Counted from the first letter of the stretch, positions 8,069-16,082 are shown. The stretch: DNA of 64,000 nt from Deminuibacter soli (GCF_003412455.1 NZ_QTJU01000003.1:62001-126000); one strand, 5' to 3'. Notes: a model not told the origin generated them from the letters alone. A program made the numbers and translations.

Positions 8069-9112
8069 ATGTCTACACCAAAACAAGCAGGCTACTATTT
8101 CCCGGCTGAATTTGCACCGCATACTGCCACGTGGTTAAGCTGGCCGCATAAAGAAGCAAGCTGGCCCGGGAAAATTGAGGCCATTTACCCCAATTACAGT
8201 CTGTTTGTAAAATACCTGGCCATGAGTGAACAGGTATGCATCAACGTAGCCAACGAAGCCATGCAGCAGTCTGCCACAGCACATTTGCAGCAGGCAGGTG
8301 TAAACATGGCGCAGGTGCGTTTTTTTCTGCACCCAACCAACGATGCATGGTGCAGGGATCATGGCCCGGCTTTTTTGATTAACCCGGCCAATACCGCACA
8401 ACCCAAAGTAATTGTAGACTGGAATTACAATGCCTGGGGCGGTAAATATCCGCCCTACGACCTGGATGATGTAATACCCACCCTTATTGGTGAAAAATAC
8501 AAGGTGCCGGTATACCACCCCGGTATAGTAATGGAAGGTGGTTCAGTAGAATTCAACGGCAAAGGCACATTGCTTACCTCTACCTGCTGCCTGTTAAACC
8601 CCAACCGCAACCCGCATTTAAACCAGCAGCAGATTGAAACCTACCTGCAGGATTATTACGGCGTTGAACAGGTGCTGTGGGTTCCCGAAGGCATAGTAGG
8701 CGACGATACAGACGGCCATATTGATGATACCATCCGTTTTGTAAATGAAGACACCGTGTTAACCGTGGTGGAAGAAGATAAAAACGATGAGAACTATGAA
8801 CTGTTGCAGCAGAACCTAACCGCATTAAAACAGATGCGCCTGCTGAATGGCAAACAGCTCAATATTATTGAACTGCCCATGCCTGATGCCGTGGTGTTTG
8901 ATGATCAGCGTTTGCCTGCGTCTTACGCCAATTTCTACATCAGCAACCAGCATGTTATTGTGCCCACTTATCGTTGTGACAAGGATGAGAAAGCACTTGA
9001 AATCATTCGCCAGAGCTTTCCCGGCCGCGAAACAGTAGGCATCGATTCAACAGATATTATCTGGGGCCTGGGCAGCTTCCATTGCTTAAGCCAGCAGGAG
9101 CCGGCGGTGTAG
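8069..9112 (+). CDS. aguA: Agmatine deiminase
   Basis: Hydrolyses agmatine to N-carbamoylputrescine and ammonia. The 347-residue product belongs to the peptidylarginine deiminase-like family of guanidine-modifying enzymes: DTDGHID (about 213-219) supplies acidic and histidine residues, and GLGSFHCLSQQEP near the end supplies the nucleophile C339. N-terminal FPAEFAPHTATWLSWP and NDAWCRDHGP (about 91-100) are typical of AguA. It acts directly before AguB, encoded upstream. The stop codon merges with repeat module C (TAGTGAGTGGTGAGTG). Confidence 0.94.
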   Translation: MSTPKQAGYYFPAEFAPHTATWLSWPHKEASWPGKIEAIYPNYSLFVKYLAMSEQVCINVANEAMQQSATAHLQQAGVNMAQVRFFLHPTNDAWCRDHGPAFLINPANTAQPKVIVDWNYNAWGGKYPPYDLDDVIPTLIGEKYKVPVYHPGIVMEGGSVEFNGKGTLLTSTCCLLNPNRNPHLNQQQIETYLQDYYGVEQVLWVPEGIVGDDTDGHIDDTIRFVNEDTVLTVVEEDKNDENYELLQQNLTALKQMRLLNGKQLNIIELPMPDAVVFDDQRLPASYANFYISNQHVIVPTYRCDKDEKALEIIRQSFPGRETVGIDSTDIIWGLGSFHCLSQQEPAV

Positions 9113-9231
9113 TGAGTGGTGAGTGAAAACAAAGCTGGTGAATAGGCAATAGGCAATAAAACAGCCGGTTGTGTGAAGAGATCGTAGCGGGTATTATTCG
9201 TGAATCGTCAGTCGTGAGTGATTGAAGCGGG
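9112..9231. repeat. Mosaic intergenic repeat, modules C-B
   Basis: Module C forward starts at the last base of aguA (GTGAGTGGTGAGTGAAAACA and onward) and runs to about 9167. Module B (ATTCGTGAATCGTCAGTC) lies within 9179-9231, flanked by degenerate GTAGCGGG and GAAGCGGG ends. The following 9232-9332 holds nothing recognisable. Confidence 0.7.
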
Positions 9232-9332
9232 ACCATTTTCTTTATCGCGGGTACGCAGCGGCACAGTGTGGTCATTTGAACGCCTGAACTTTGAAACGGT
9301 TAAACTGCTCTCAAAGAATATATGGAAACAAG

Positions 9333-9371
9333 AAGGGCGATACATCCGTAGACACGGTTGATCGCCCTTTT
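9333..9371. terminator. Bidirectional terminator between aguA and the 9.4 kb minus-strand genes
   Basis: AAGGGCGAT (9333-9341) pairs with ATCGCCCTT (9361-9369), with an inner CCGT/ACGG stem in the loop. T-rich sequence follows on both strands. It can serve aguA on plus and the small gene ending at 9398 on minus. Confidence 0.7.
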
Positions 9372-9397
9372 CTTATGAGGATAAACGAATCACTGGT

Positions 9398-9556
9398 TTA
9401 TTTAGTGCACTGCATGCTTGTGTGTATGCTTGCCATAGGTGTTTCAATGTGTACACCCGGGAAGATAATACCATGGCCATGTACATACCATTGTGATAAT
9501 ACCAGCAGGTACATGAGGCAACCGGCAACCAGCAGTAACAGTAATACGGCTTTCAT
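9398..9556 (-). CDS. Small putative lipoprotein or membrane peptide
   Basis: A 52-residue reading frame 9 bases downstream of the larger secreted-protein gene on the same strand. It begins MKAVLLLLLVAGCLMYLLVL, which is either a lipoprotein signal with cysteine 13 after VAG or a short membrane helix. The remainder is SQWYVHGHGIIFPG and a short polar tail. A terminator follows 27 bases after the stop, as expected for the last gene of an operon. There is no family match from memory; the signal-like start and tight spacing are the main support. Confidence 0.5.
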   Translation of the reverse strand: MKAVLLLLLVAGCLMYLLVLSQWYVHGHGIIFPGVHIETPMASIHTSMQCTK

Positions 9557-9565
9557 AACAGGTAT

Positions 9566-10354
9566 TTATGGTGTTTGGGCGGCAAACCGTGCGGTGATAT
9601 CCGGTGAAAAAGCCGGTATCTTAATCTTGTAGCGGTACCCGCCATTGAATTGGTCTTCTTCTTTTAATAATTCATGCTCCTGCTTGCTGATCCAGAAGGT
9701 TTGGGTATAACGGCTGTTGTTGTGTACCCCTTCTGTCAGCAGTTTCCAGCAATCGGTTACACCTTCACGGGTGTTCAGCTTTTCGCTGCCGGTTACTTTG
9801 TAGGTAATAAAGGCAGGCGGCGTTAAACCGGCATCGTAAAACGGGATCACAAATGTTTTCCCTTCGGCCAGCGGCAGCATTTCAAAGGTTTCTATGTCCA
9901 GGTTCCAGTTAAGCGTAGGGTATTCAAGCGGCAGGTTAAATGCAGCGGCTGTGTTGGCGGTAATGCTGTCTGCCCCGGTAATATGATCTGCATACCAGTT
10001 ATACGCCTTTGTTTTGCCGTTGAGCGTTTCTTCATGAAAAGCAGGTTTAAAATCTGTTCGGCTGCTTAAGGAATATACACTGCGGAATTGCGCGCTGTCT
10101 GTACCGTACCATTGCTGCACAATGCGGAACAGGGGCTGGTTGTTGAAACGAATGGTATCAATGCTGCGTTGCCACAGGGAAAAGCGCAGGGTTTTGTTTT
10201 GTGCGGGATGCTGGAAATAAACCAGGTATTGCCTGGTGCCTGTTTTCAGCTGGTGTATCTGCAGGGCATGGCTGGTAAAATTGATGGTATCTGCCTGTGC
10301 AGAAACTATACAGGGCATAACAATAAAAACAAGTACACGTAACAGGCATTTCAT
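9566..10354 (-). CDS. Secreted protein, DUF3108-like
   Basis: A 262-residue exported protein. ATG 10354 is chosen because the signal peptide (MKCLLRVLVFIVMPCIVSAQ) starts there; the frame is open 80 codons further upstream without signal-like character. The mature part is rich in beta-type alternation (WNLDIETFEMLPLAEGKTF, FITYKVTGSEKLNT) and resembles DUF3108-type periplasmic proteins, but the match is from general appearance only. A 52-residue gene follows in the same direction. Possible role in outer-membrane or periplasmic lipid handling is not established. Confidence 0.65.
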   Translation of the reverse strand: MKCLLRVLVFIVMPCIVSAQADTINFTSHALQIHQLKTGTRQYLVYFQHPAQNKTLRFSLWQRSIDTIRFNNQPLFRIVQQWYGTDSAQFRSVYSLSSRTDFKPAFHEETLNGKTKAYNWYADHITGADSITANTAAAFNLPLEYPTLNWNLDIETFEMLPLAEGKTFVIPFYDAGLTPPAFITYKVTGSEKLNTREGVTDCWKLLTEGVHNNSRYTQTFWISKQEHELLKEEDQFNGGYRYKIKIPAFSPDITARFAAQTP

Positions 10355-10575
10355 AACAATAAGCGGTATTTGATTGGTGCTGTAAAAATGAGGCGGTTTA
10401 CAGGGGCTGACAAACCCATTCAACGATTGGGCTGTTATTTTCAACAACCGGGCTTTACGGGGTGTTTTTAGCTGTTTTACCGCCATTGATGGGCTATAAT
10501 GGCCGTTTAATGGAATAAACAGGCCAAAACATTGAAATTTCACAGGGCATACCCGGCGGCTTTGTATTTTTAGAG

Positions 10576-11598
10576 ATGAAATGGCCCCCGACACAGATGA
10601 GTTTAATGCGCATGCACTGGCTGGTGTGGGCAGGCGTATGGATCATTATTTTTCTTTCGCTTATTGGTATGGATGGCTTACCTGCCTCGCTCATTTTTGC
10701 TTCCATTTACACGGTTTTTTATGCGCTGATTATTCATGGCAATGCCAATTACCTGCTGCCCAGGCTATACCGCAAAGGGCGGATAAAGGCTTATGTGGCG
10801 GCCGTAATTGTGTTGCTGAGTGTAGCCGGCATCAGCAAAGGGATGGGCGTGTTTTTTATTTACAACAACTGGTTTGCAGAACAGAAAGAGACATTCCGCT
10901 ACATCTATATTTTTAATTACCTGGTGGCAGGCGTGCTTACGTACATCCTCAGTTTCCTGTACCGGATAGCGCTGGATTATTTTACCCTGAAACGCCATAC
11001 CGAGGAAATTATTTTCCAGAAAACACAGGCCGAGCTTAACCTGCTGAAATCACAGGCGCAGCCGCATTTCCTGTTTAATACGCTTAACAATATTTACTAC
11101 GAGGCTTACCGCGAAGCCCCGCGTACCGCACATTTGATTGAAAGACTATCGGAGATCATGCGCTATTTTGTAGATGAAAGCCCGAAAGAAAAAGTGCTGT
11201 TGTCAACCGAAATACAGTTCCTCGAAAACTACATGGCGCTTGAGAAAATACGCATCCGGCACGGGGTGGATATCCGTTTTATAAAAGAAAGCTGCCGGGC
11301 CGACGATTATGTGCCGCCTATGCTGCTGATTACTTTTGTAGAGAATATTTTTAAACATGGCATTGACAAGTCGAGCAGCGACAATGCCATCGATATCTGG
11401 CTGGTGCGCAGCAATGGCAGCCTGTATTTTGAAACGCGCAACAAAATGCCGCAACAGCCGCAAATCAATGGCCCCAGCGGTTTCGGGCTTAAAAATCTGC
11501 AGCAAAGACTTACCTTGCTGTATGGCGATACGTACGAATTAAATACCAATGCATCCGGCCCGTATTTTATTGCATCACTTAAATTCCCTGTCAACTGA
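10576..11598 (+). CDS. LytS/YehU-type sensor histidine kinase
   Basis: Membrane histidine kinase of the His_kinase family that partners with LytTR regulators. The 340-residue protein has four hydrophobic segments (about 17-31, 36-55, 72-92 and 108-130), a short helical linker, and the phosphoacceptor site at H164 (AQPHFLFNTLNN). The ATPase half contains PPMLLITFVENIFKHG and the glycine-rich FGLKNLQQRL. No separate periplasmic sensor domain is present, so the signal is probably sensed in the membrane. Its stop overlaps the start of the response-regulator gene by four bases. Confidence 0.9.
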   Translation: MKWPPTQMSLMRMHWLVWAGVWIIIFLSLIGMDGLPASLIFASIYTVFYALIIHGNANYLLPRLYRKGRIKAYVAAVIVLLSVAGISKGMGVFFIYNNWFAEQKETFRYIYIFNYLVAGVLTYILSFLYRIALDYFTLKRHTEEIIFQKTQAELNLLKSQAQPHFLFNTLNNIYYEAYREAPRTAHLIERLSEIMRYFVDESPKEKVLLSTEIQFLENYMALEKIRIRHGVDIRFIKESCRADDYVPPMLLITFVENIFKHGIDKSSSDNAIDIWLVRSNGSLYFETRNKMPQQPQINGPSGFGLKNLQQRLTLLYGDTYELNTNASGPYFIASLKFPVN

Positions 11599-12305
11599 AC
11601 CTGAGTTGTATTATAGTAGACGATGAACCCAACGCAGTAAACCTGCTGGAAATACTGGTGAAACAAAACACCGGCTGGCAACTGCAGGCCAAGTGTTATG
11701 ATGCGCTGGAGGCCATGGCATTTCTTAAAAAGCATACGGTTGATTTTGTGTTTCTCGATATCAATATGCCACGGCTCAGCGGTATGGAACTGGCCACGCT
11801 GTTGCCCGATACCCGCATTGTGTTTACTACGGCGTATACCGAATATGCGGCAGACAGTTATAATTTCAAAACCATCGACTACCTGCTGAAACCTATTACC
11901 CTCAAGCGTTTTTTGGCAGCGCAGCAAAAAATAGAAGCCTACTTTTCTGCGCCTGTAACCTCTGCCGAGGCCGGTATCACTGCAGCACAGGATGGTTATT
12001 TCTTTGTAAAATCAGGCAAGGTGCTGCGCAGGATGCTGCTGGATGATATACTGTATTTTGAAGGAGAAAAAGAATATGTGCGCCTGGTTACTGCCGGTGA
12101 ACAGATCCTGATGAACAGGCGCCTGAAAGAAGTGGAAGAGCAGCTGGCCATTCCGTTTGTACGCGTGCACAATTCCTATATCGTCAATATCAAACAGCTT
12201 AACCGCATACAGGACAATCATATCTTCATCGGCAGCAAACAAATTCCCATCAGTGAAAAATACCGCGACCAGTTTATGGCAGTGATCCAGGAGAAACTTT
12301 TCTAG
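11595..12305 (+). CDS. LytTR-family response regulator, apparent CTG start
   Basis: DNA-binding response regulator paired with the kinase upstream. With a CTG start at 11595 the 236-residue protein begins MNLSCIIVDDEPNA, giving the full receiver domain with acidic pair D9/D10 and phosphorylation site D55 (FLDINMP). The LytTR domain covers about residues 135-235 (RVHNSYIVNIKQLNRI). The first ordinary start codon in frame is GTG at 11658, which would delete the acidic pair, and a stop codon at 11580-11582 closes the frame upstream. The CTGA overlap mimics the common ATGA coupling. The stop codon shares bases with that of the converging methyltransferase gene. Confidence 0.88.
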   Translation: MNLSCIIVDDEPNAVNLLEILVKQNTGWQLQAKCYDALEAMAFLKKHTVDFVFLDINMPRLSGMELATLLPDTRIVFTTAYTEYAADSYNFKTIDYLLKPITLKRFLAAQQKIEAYFSAPVTSAEAGITAAQDGYFFVKSGKVLRRMLLDDILYFEGEKEYVRLVTAGEQILMNRRLKEVEEQLAIPFVRVHNSYIVNIKQLNRIQDNHIFIGSKQIPISEKYRDQFMAVIQEKLF

Positions 12306-12895
12306 TCTTTTGCTTCCATAATAACAAACAATTCGCGCTCAGCCCTTGGCTTTATGGAGTTATAACACATATCCATGGTACGTATGTGAAACAGTTCACT
12401 GAACAGTTGTTCATATTCTTCTCTTGATCCGCCAAAGGGAGGCACATTTCCCGTAAACGTACGGTTAAACAACACGCCTGCCAGTTTACCGCCGCCGGTA
12501 AGCAAACGATGCATTTGCTGTACATAGGCAGAGCGCAGCGAGGGATCGAGTGCGCAGAAGAAAGTCTGCTCCAGCACCAGGTCAAAATGCTGTTGCAAGG
12601 CAAAAAAATCACCGGTAATAATATGCACGGCATCACCATATGCTGCCAACTGTTGTTGTAGCCTGGCGGTTAGTTCAGGTACAAGATCTACCAGCGTAAC
12701 ATTGGTAAAACCCTGCTGCAGCAGGTACGCCGCTTCGTAAGCATTGCCGCAGCCGGGAATAAGGATAGCCGCATTTTTATTTGTCAGTTGATCAATATAA
12801 GCTTTCAATGGCGGGGAAACGGCACCGATATCCCACCGGGTATGGTGTGTGGCATACAACTGGTTCCAGTAATCGCTGTTAAATACATTGTTCAT
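12302..12895 (-). CDS. SAM-dependent methyltransferase, TPMT-like
   Basis: A 197-residue class I methyltransferase resembling the thiopurine S-methyltransferase family. The SAM-binding motif is ILIPGCGNAYEAAYLL (about 44-59), followed by the acidic strand end VTLVDLVPE and the motif FDLVLEQTFFCALDP typical of TPMT-like proteins. In bacteria such enzymes methylate sulfur, selenium or tellurium compounds, but the substrate here is unknown. The gene converges on the LytTR gene and shares the four bases CTAG for both stops. Its 5' side carries a terminator-like hairpin directly before the start codon. Confidence 0.82.
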   Translation of the reverse strand: MNNVFNSDYWNQLYATHHTRWDIGAVSPPLKAYIDQLTNKNAAILIPGCGNAYEAAYLLQQGFTNVTLVDLVPELTARLQQQLAAYGDAVHIITGDFFALQQHFDLVLEQTFFCALDPSLRSAYVQQMHRLLTGGGKLAGVLFNRTFTGNVPPFGGSREEYEQLFSELFHIRTMDMCYNSIKPRAERELFVIMEAKD

Positions 12896-12900
12896 TGATC

Positions 12901-12941
12901 AAAAATAAAAAAGCCATGCCGGTTATGAACATGGCATGGCT
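12901..12941 (-). promoter_or_regulatory. Terminator-like hairpin in the methyltransferase leader (attenuator candidate)
   Basis: Read on the minus strand, AGCCATGCC (12941-12933) pairs with GGCATGGCT (12920-12912) around a 12-base loop and is followed by TTTTTTATTTTT. The start codon is only 16 bases beyond the hairpin, leaving no room for a promoter after it. Any transcript reaching the gene must cross it. Confidence 0.55.
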
Positions 12942-13236
12942 ATGGAAAACAAGGTTTAGGTCTTCTCAAGGATTTAGTAAAATCAAAAAAGGGGTTAGGG
13001 CCGTATAGGAATAAGATTAATAAACGAGGGAAGTTTAGGGAGCGGGTTGGATTGATGACGCTAAGTAACGTGTAAAATTTCAGTTTATAATCAACTGTAA
13101 TATGTTTTAAGGTGCGTTTGGGGTGGTTTTAAGCAGGCTTTAAAGTCGGGGTTACAGATTAAACTATTTTTTAGGAGTAGATGGAAGAAAACCAGGGAGT
13201 GGGGATGGAAAGCTATGCGAATATAAGTAAATTACA

Positions 13237-13267
13237 TTAGTTAGCAATGCAACTAACGGTTGTTAGT
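13237..13267. promoter_or_regulatory. Operator-like palindrome before the acyl-CoA dehydrogenase
   Basis: ACTAACGGTTGTTAGT at 13252-13267 is a 6+6 palindrome with a 4-base centre. A further TTAGTTAG half-site lies at 13237-13244, so three GTTAG/CTAAC half-sites occur in 31 bases. A TATCTTAG box at 13278-13285 could be the -7 element, placing the palindrome over the upstream promoter element. The style fits a TetR-type repressor site, but no such regulator is encoded nearby. Confidence 0.5.
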
Positions 13268-13307
13268 GGTAAATACTTATCTTAGTCCAGCCATAAAAAA
13301 TAACGAT

Positions 13308-14462
13308 ATGCATTTCCAATTGAATGAAGAGCACTTAATGATTCAGAAAGCTGCACGGGATTTTGCTAAAAACGAATGTTTACCGGGAGTAATAGAGCGT
13401 GACGAGCACCAGAAATTCCCGCGCGAGCAGGTAATGAAACTGGCCGAACTGGGTTTTATGGGTATGATGGTTGACCCGAAATATGGCGGGGCAGGCATGG
13501 ATACCGTGAGCTATGTACTGGCCATGGAAGAGATCAGCAAGATAGATGCGAGCACCAGCGTGTGTATGAGTGTAAACAACAGCCTGGTATGCTGGGGCCT
13601 GCAGGCTTTTGGCAACGAAGCGCAGAAAGAACAGTACCTCACACCATTGGCACAGGGCCGCAAAGATGGCGGGTTATACATCGGAGCCTTTTTACTGAGC
13701 GAACCGGAAGCCGGTAGTGATGCCACCAGCCAGCGTACCACGGCAGAAGACATGGGTGATTACTATCTGCTCAACGGCACCAAAAACTGGATTACCAACG
13801 GCTCTGCCGCCAGTGTTTACCTGGTAATGGCGCAAACAGATGCAGCCAAGGGATCGCACGGTATTAATACCCTGATTGTAGAAAAAAACTGGCCGGGCGT
13901 TACCGTGGCGGCCAAAGAAAATAAGATGGGTATACGCGGCAGTGATACACATACCATCCTGTTCAACGATGTAAAAGTGCCCAAGCGCAACCGCATTGGC
14001 GAAGACGGATCGGGCTTTAAGTTTGCCATGAAAACATTGGCCGGCGGCCGTATAGGCATTGCATCGCAGGCCCTGGGCATTGCCAGCGGCGCTTATGAAC
14101 TGGCATTGAATTATGCCAAACAACGCAAGGCTTTTGGTAAAGAAATCATGCATCACCAGGCCATACAGTTTAAACTGGCCGATATGGCCACAAGGGTGGA
14201 AGCTGCAAGGCTTTTATGCCTGCGTGCTGCCTGGGAAAAAGACCAGCATCTCGACTATACGCAAAGCTCATCCATGGCCAAGGTGTACGCCTCCGAAACA
14301 GCGATGTGGACAGCCACAGAAGCCGTACAGATACACGGCGGTTATGGCTTTGTAAAGGAGTACCACGTAGAACGCCTGATGCGCGACGCCAAAATCACCC
14401 AGATTTACGAAGGCACCAGCGAGGTGCAGCGCATTGTTATCAGCCGCGCGATATTGAAGTGA
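13308..14462 (+). CDS. Acyl-CoA dehydrogenase, short-chain type
   Basis: FAD enzyme that introduces the alpha-beta double bond in acyl-CoA during beta-oxidation or branched-chain amino acid breakdown, passing electrons to electron-transfer flavoprotein. The 384-residue length and the catalytic base E368 in QIYEGTSEVQR match short-chain/butyryl-CoA dehydrogenases. FAD contacts include LSEPEAGSD and WITNGSAA in the first half, and the C-terminal signature AVQIHGGYGFVKEY. ATG 13308 (MHFQLNEEHLMIQ) is chosen over an upstream in-frame start. It stands alone, without ETF or thiolase neighbours, behind an operator-like palindrome. Confidence 0.92.
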   Translation: MHFQLNEEHLMIQKAARDFAKNECLPGVIERDEHQKFPREQVMKLAELGFMGMMVDPKYGGAGMDTVSYVLAMEEISKIDASTSVCMSVNNSLVCWGLQAFGNEAQKEQYLTPLAQGRKDGGLYIGAFLLSEPEAGSDATSQRTTAEDMGDYYLLNGTKNWITNGSAASVYLVMAQTDAAKGSHGINTLIVEKNWPGVTVAAKENKMGIRGSDTHTILFNDVKVPKRNRIGEDGSGFKFAMKTLAGGRIGIASQALGIASGAYELALNYAKQRKAFGKEIMHHQAIQFKLADMATRVEAARLLCLRAAWEKDQHLDYTQSSSMAKVYASETAMWTATEAVQIHGGYGFVKEYHVERLMRDAKITQIYEGTSEVQRIVISRAILK

Positions 14463-14466
14463 GGAA

Positions 14467-14578
14467 TAGCTGATAGCTGTAAGCTGATAGCCGGTAGCTT
14501 GTTGGGTGCATATCGCCTCCGGCGACAAGCATGGCACTCGCTAAGATAGTCTCGACTGTCGATGTCTCGATTCCCGAT
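14467..14578. repeat. Mosaic intergenic repeat, modules D-E-A
   Basis: After the acyl-CoA dehydrogenase: D-type words AGCTGATAGCTGTAAGCTG from 14467, module E (TCGCCTCCGGCGAC) at 14513-14526, then module A forward (CACTCGCTAAGATAGTCTC and onward) at 14535-14578. An in-frame ATG of the next gene at 14562 lies inside module A, which argues against using it as the start. Confidence 0.75.
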
Positions 14579-14627
14579 GGTTTTCAGCATTCCCGGCGTT
14601 ATATTTGATGAACAGGTATTTTCAGAT

Positions 14628-15812
14628 ATGGCTATACAACACCGGTCAGGCATTGGCATTATTGTTCTGTTACTGTTGTCAGGCTGGTACAATACCCTTT
14701 GTGCCAGCGACAGCTTACAGGTTCACCAGTTATTGAACCGCATTGCTGCGCAGCAGGTACGCACCAGTGGTAAATTCGCTGCAGGCATGTTTCCTTCTTA
14801 CCGTGAATACGATAAACACCGCAATCATTTTAAAGATGATGACAACGCCTTTTACACAGGACTTGTAGTTTTTACCCTGCGCCAGTTAAGACCGCATTTG
14901 CCCCCGGCAGACCAGCTGCTTTGCGATACCATCATTTCCCGGGCTGCACCTGTATATGCCAGGTTCCGCAACACGAAAGGGCGTAATACCTATAATTTCT
15001 GGCAAACAGATCCGCCTACGGTTTTCCCCAATGGCGGCTGGCTCAACTGGATGAACAAAACACATACGTTACCCGATGACATGGATGATACTGCTATTGT
15101 ACTGATGGCGATGGATGCGCCGGATTCAGTTGTACAGCAGGTGCATGCGCTGATGCAGGGGTATACCAATAACGGGAAGAAAAAAGTAAAGAACACACTG
15201 AAGGCCTACAAACATATTGCCGCGTACTCCACCTGGTTTGGCAAGCGTATGCCGATTGATTTTGATGTTTGCGTGCTGAGCAATGTATTGTATATGGTGC
15301 AGCAACGTCAACTCGCGTTTACTGCTGCGGATTCGGCTTCACTGCAGCTGATTCAGGAGGTAGTGAAGAGCAGGGAGTATATGTTGCATCCCTCATTTGT
15401 TGCGCCGCATTACAGCCGCAGTTCTATTATCCTGTATCATTTGTCCAGGTTAATGCAATTGCGAACGCTGCCATTACTGGAGCCTTACAAACAGCAACTG
15501 ATTGCAGATGCCCAATTGATATTTGCGCAAAGCGATAACCTGGTTGATAAAATCATTCTCTCCACTGCGCTGATGCGCTGGGGTGTACAGCCGCCCGTAA
15601 CTGCTATGCAAACCGATGTTCCGGTAACAGCACTGGTAGAAAACAGCGATTTCGTTTTCTTCATCGCCAATATGACTTCCATGCTTCCCAACCCGTTTAA
15701 ACAATGGATGGGCAGCACAGGACTGGGAAGATTCTTTTACTATGCACCGGCGTATAACAATGTGTTGTTGTTAGAATACCTGGTGTGGCGGAAACGGGTG
15801 AATAGTGAATGA
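14628..15812 (+). CDS. Exported protein of unknown function with a DxDDTA motif
   Basis: A 394-residue protein with an N-terminal signal (about residues 8-26, GIGIIVLLLLSGW, cleavage near CAS). It is helix-rich with recurring Tyr/Leu helices (FYTGLVVFTLRQL, SIILYHLSRLMQL), as in alpha/alpha toroid proteins. Residues 151-156 read DMDDTA, after GGWLNWMNKTHTLP; DxDDTA is the acid motif of class II terpene and squalene-hopene cyclases, which share a toroid fold. The protein is shorter than these enzymes and appears to be exported, so cyclase activity is doubtful. ATG 14628 is preferred; 14562 and 14577 are also in frame but within or at the edge of repeat module A. The last residues (VNSE) overlap a module C fragment. 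Confidence 0.72.
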   Translation: MAIQHRSGIGIIVLLLLSGWYNTLCASDSLQVHQLLNRIAAQQVRTSGKFAAGMFPSYREYDKHRNHFKDDDNAFYTGLVVFTLRQLRPHLPPADQLLCDTIISRAAPVYARFRNTKGRNTYNFWQTDPPTVFPNGGWLNWMNKTHTLPDDMDDTAIVLMAMDAPDSVVQQVHALMQGYTNNGKKKVKNTLKAYKHIAAYSTWFGKRMPIDFDVCVLSNVLYMVQQRQLAFTAADSASLQLIQEVVKSREYMLHPSFVAPHYSRSSIILYHLSRLMQLRTLPLLEPYKQQLIADAQLIFAQSDNLVDKIILSTALMRWGVQPPVTAMQTDVPVTALVENSDFVFFIANMTSMLPNPFKQWMGSTGLGRFFYYAPAYNNVLLLEYLVWRKRVNSE

Positions 15813-15815
15813 ACT

Positions 15816-16000
15816 TTGCGAGAGCCCAGTTCGTGAGTTGTGAGTAGTCAGTCGTGAGTGATCTTAGCGAGTACTTTTCGAGAATCGGGACATCGACACG
15901 TTGAGACTATCTTAGTGAATCCTTCCCTCAGATCGCCAGCGGTTGTGTCCTTACAGCCGCTCATTATGGGTGAAGAAGTGGCTGTGGGGACACAGCCACA
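15816..16000. repeat. Mosaic intergenic repeat, modules B-A-G-G
   Basis: Part of a 346-base gene-free stretch. Module B lies at about 15816-15873 (GTTCGTGAGTTGTGAGTAG and onward) and reverse module A at 15875-15920. Hairpin G is at 15938-15961 (arm AGCGGTTGTG, loop TCCT, complement with two G-T pairs), and a second G in opposite orientation is at 15978-15999 (arm GTGGCTGTG, loop GGGA). A C fragment (ATAGTGAATAGTA) follows to 16015. The rest to 16158 holds a promoter box and an A-rich leader of ACCATTAAACC-like words. Confidence 0.8.
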
Positions 16001-16074
16001 GGCATAGTGAATAGTACGCTTTCAAAGGCGATATGCCTAAACAAGCTACCAGCTGTTCTGAATGCATCTTCATC

Positions 16075-16082
16075 TATCTTTG
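16075..16082 (+). promoter_or_regulatory. -7 promoter box of yggS
   Basis: TATCTTTG matches TAnnTTTG exactly and is followed by TGCC. The start codon is 76 bases downstream. A -33 element is not clear. Confidence 0.45.

Larger units (their letters stand above)
12896..13307. other. Gene-free divergent region between methyltransferase and acyl-CoA dehydrogenase
   Basis: 412 bases with no credible reading frame. The left end holds a hairpin with a T tract in the methyltransferase leader; the right end holds GTTAG/CTAAC half-sites before the dehydrogenase. The middle (about 12950-13230) is purine-rich on the plus strand and I see no repeat module or known riboswitch in it. Confidence 0.6.
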
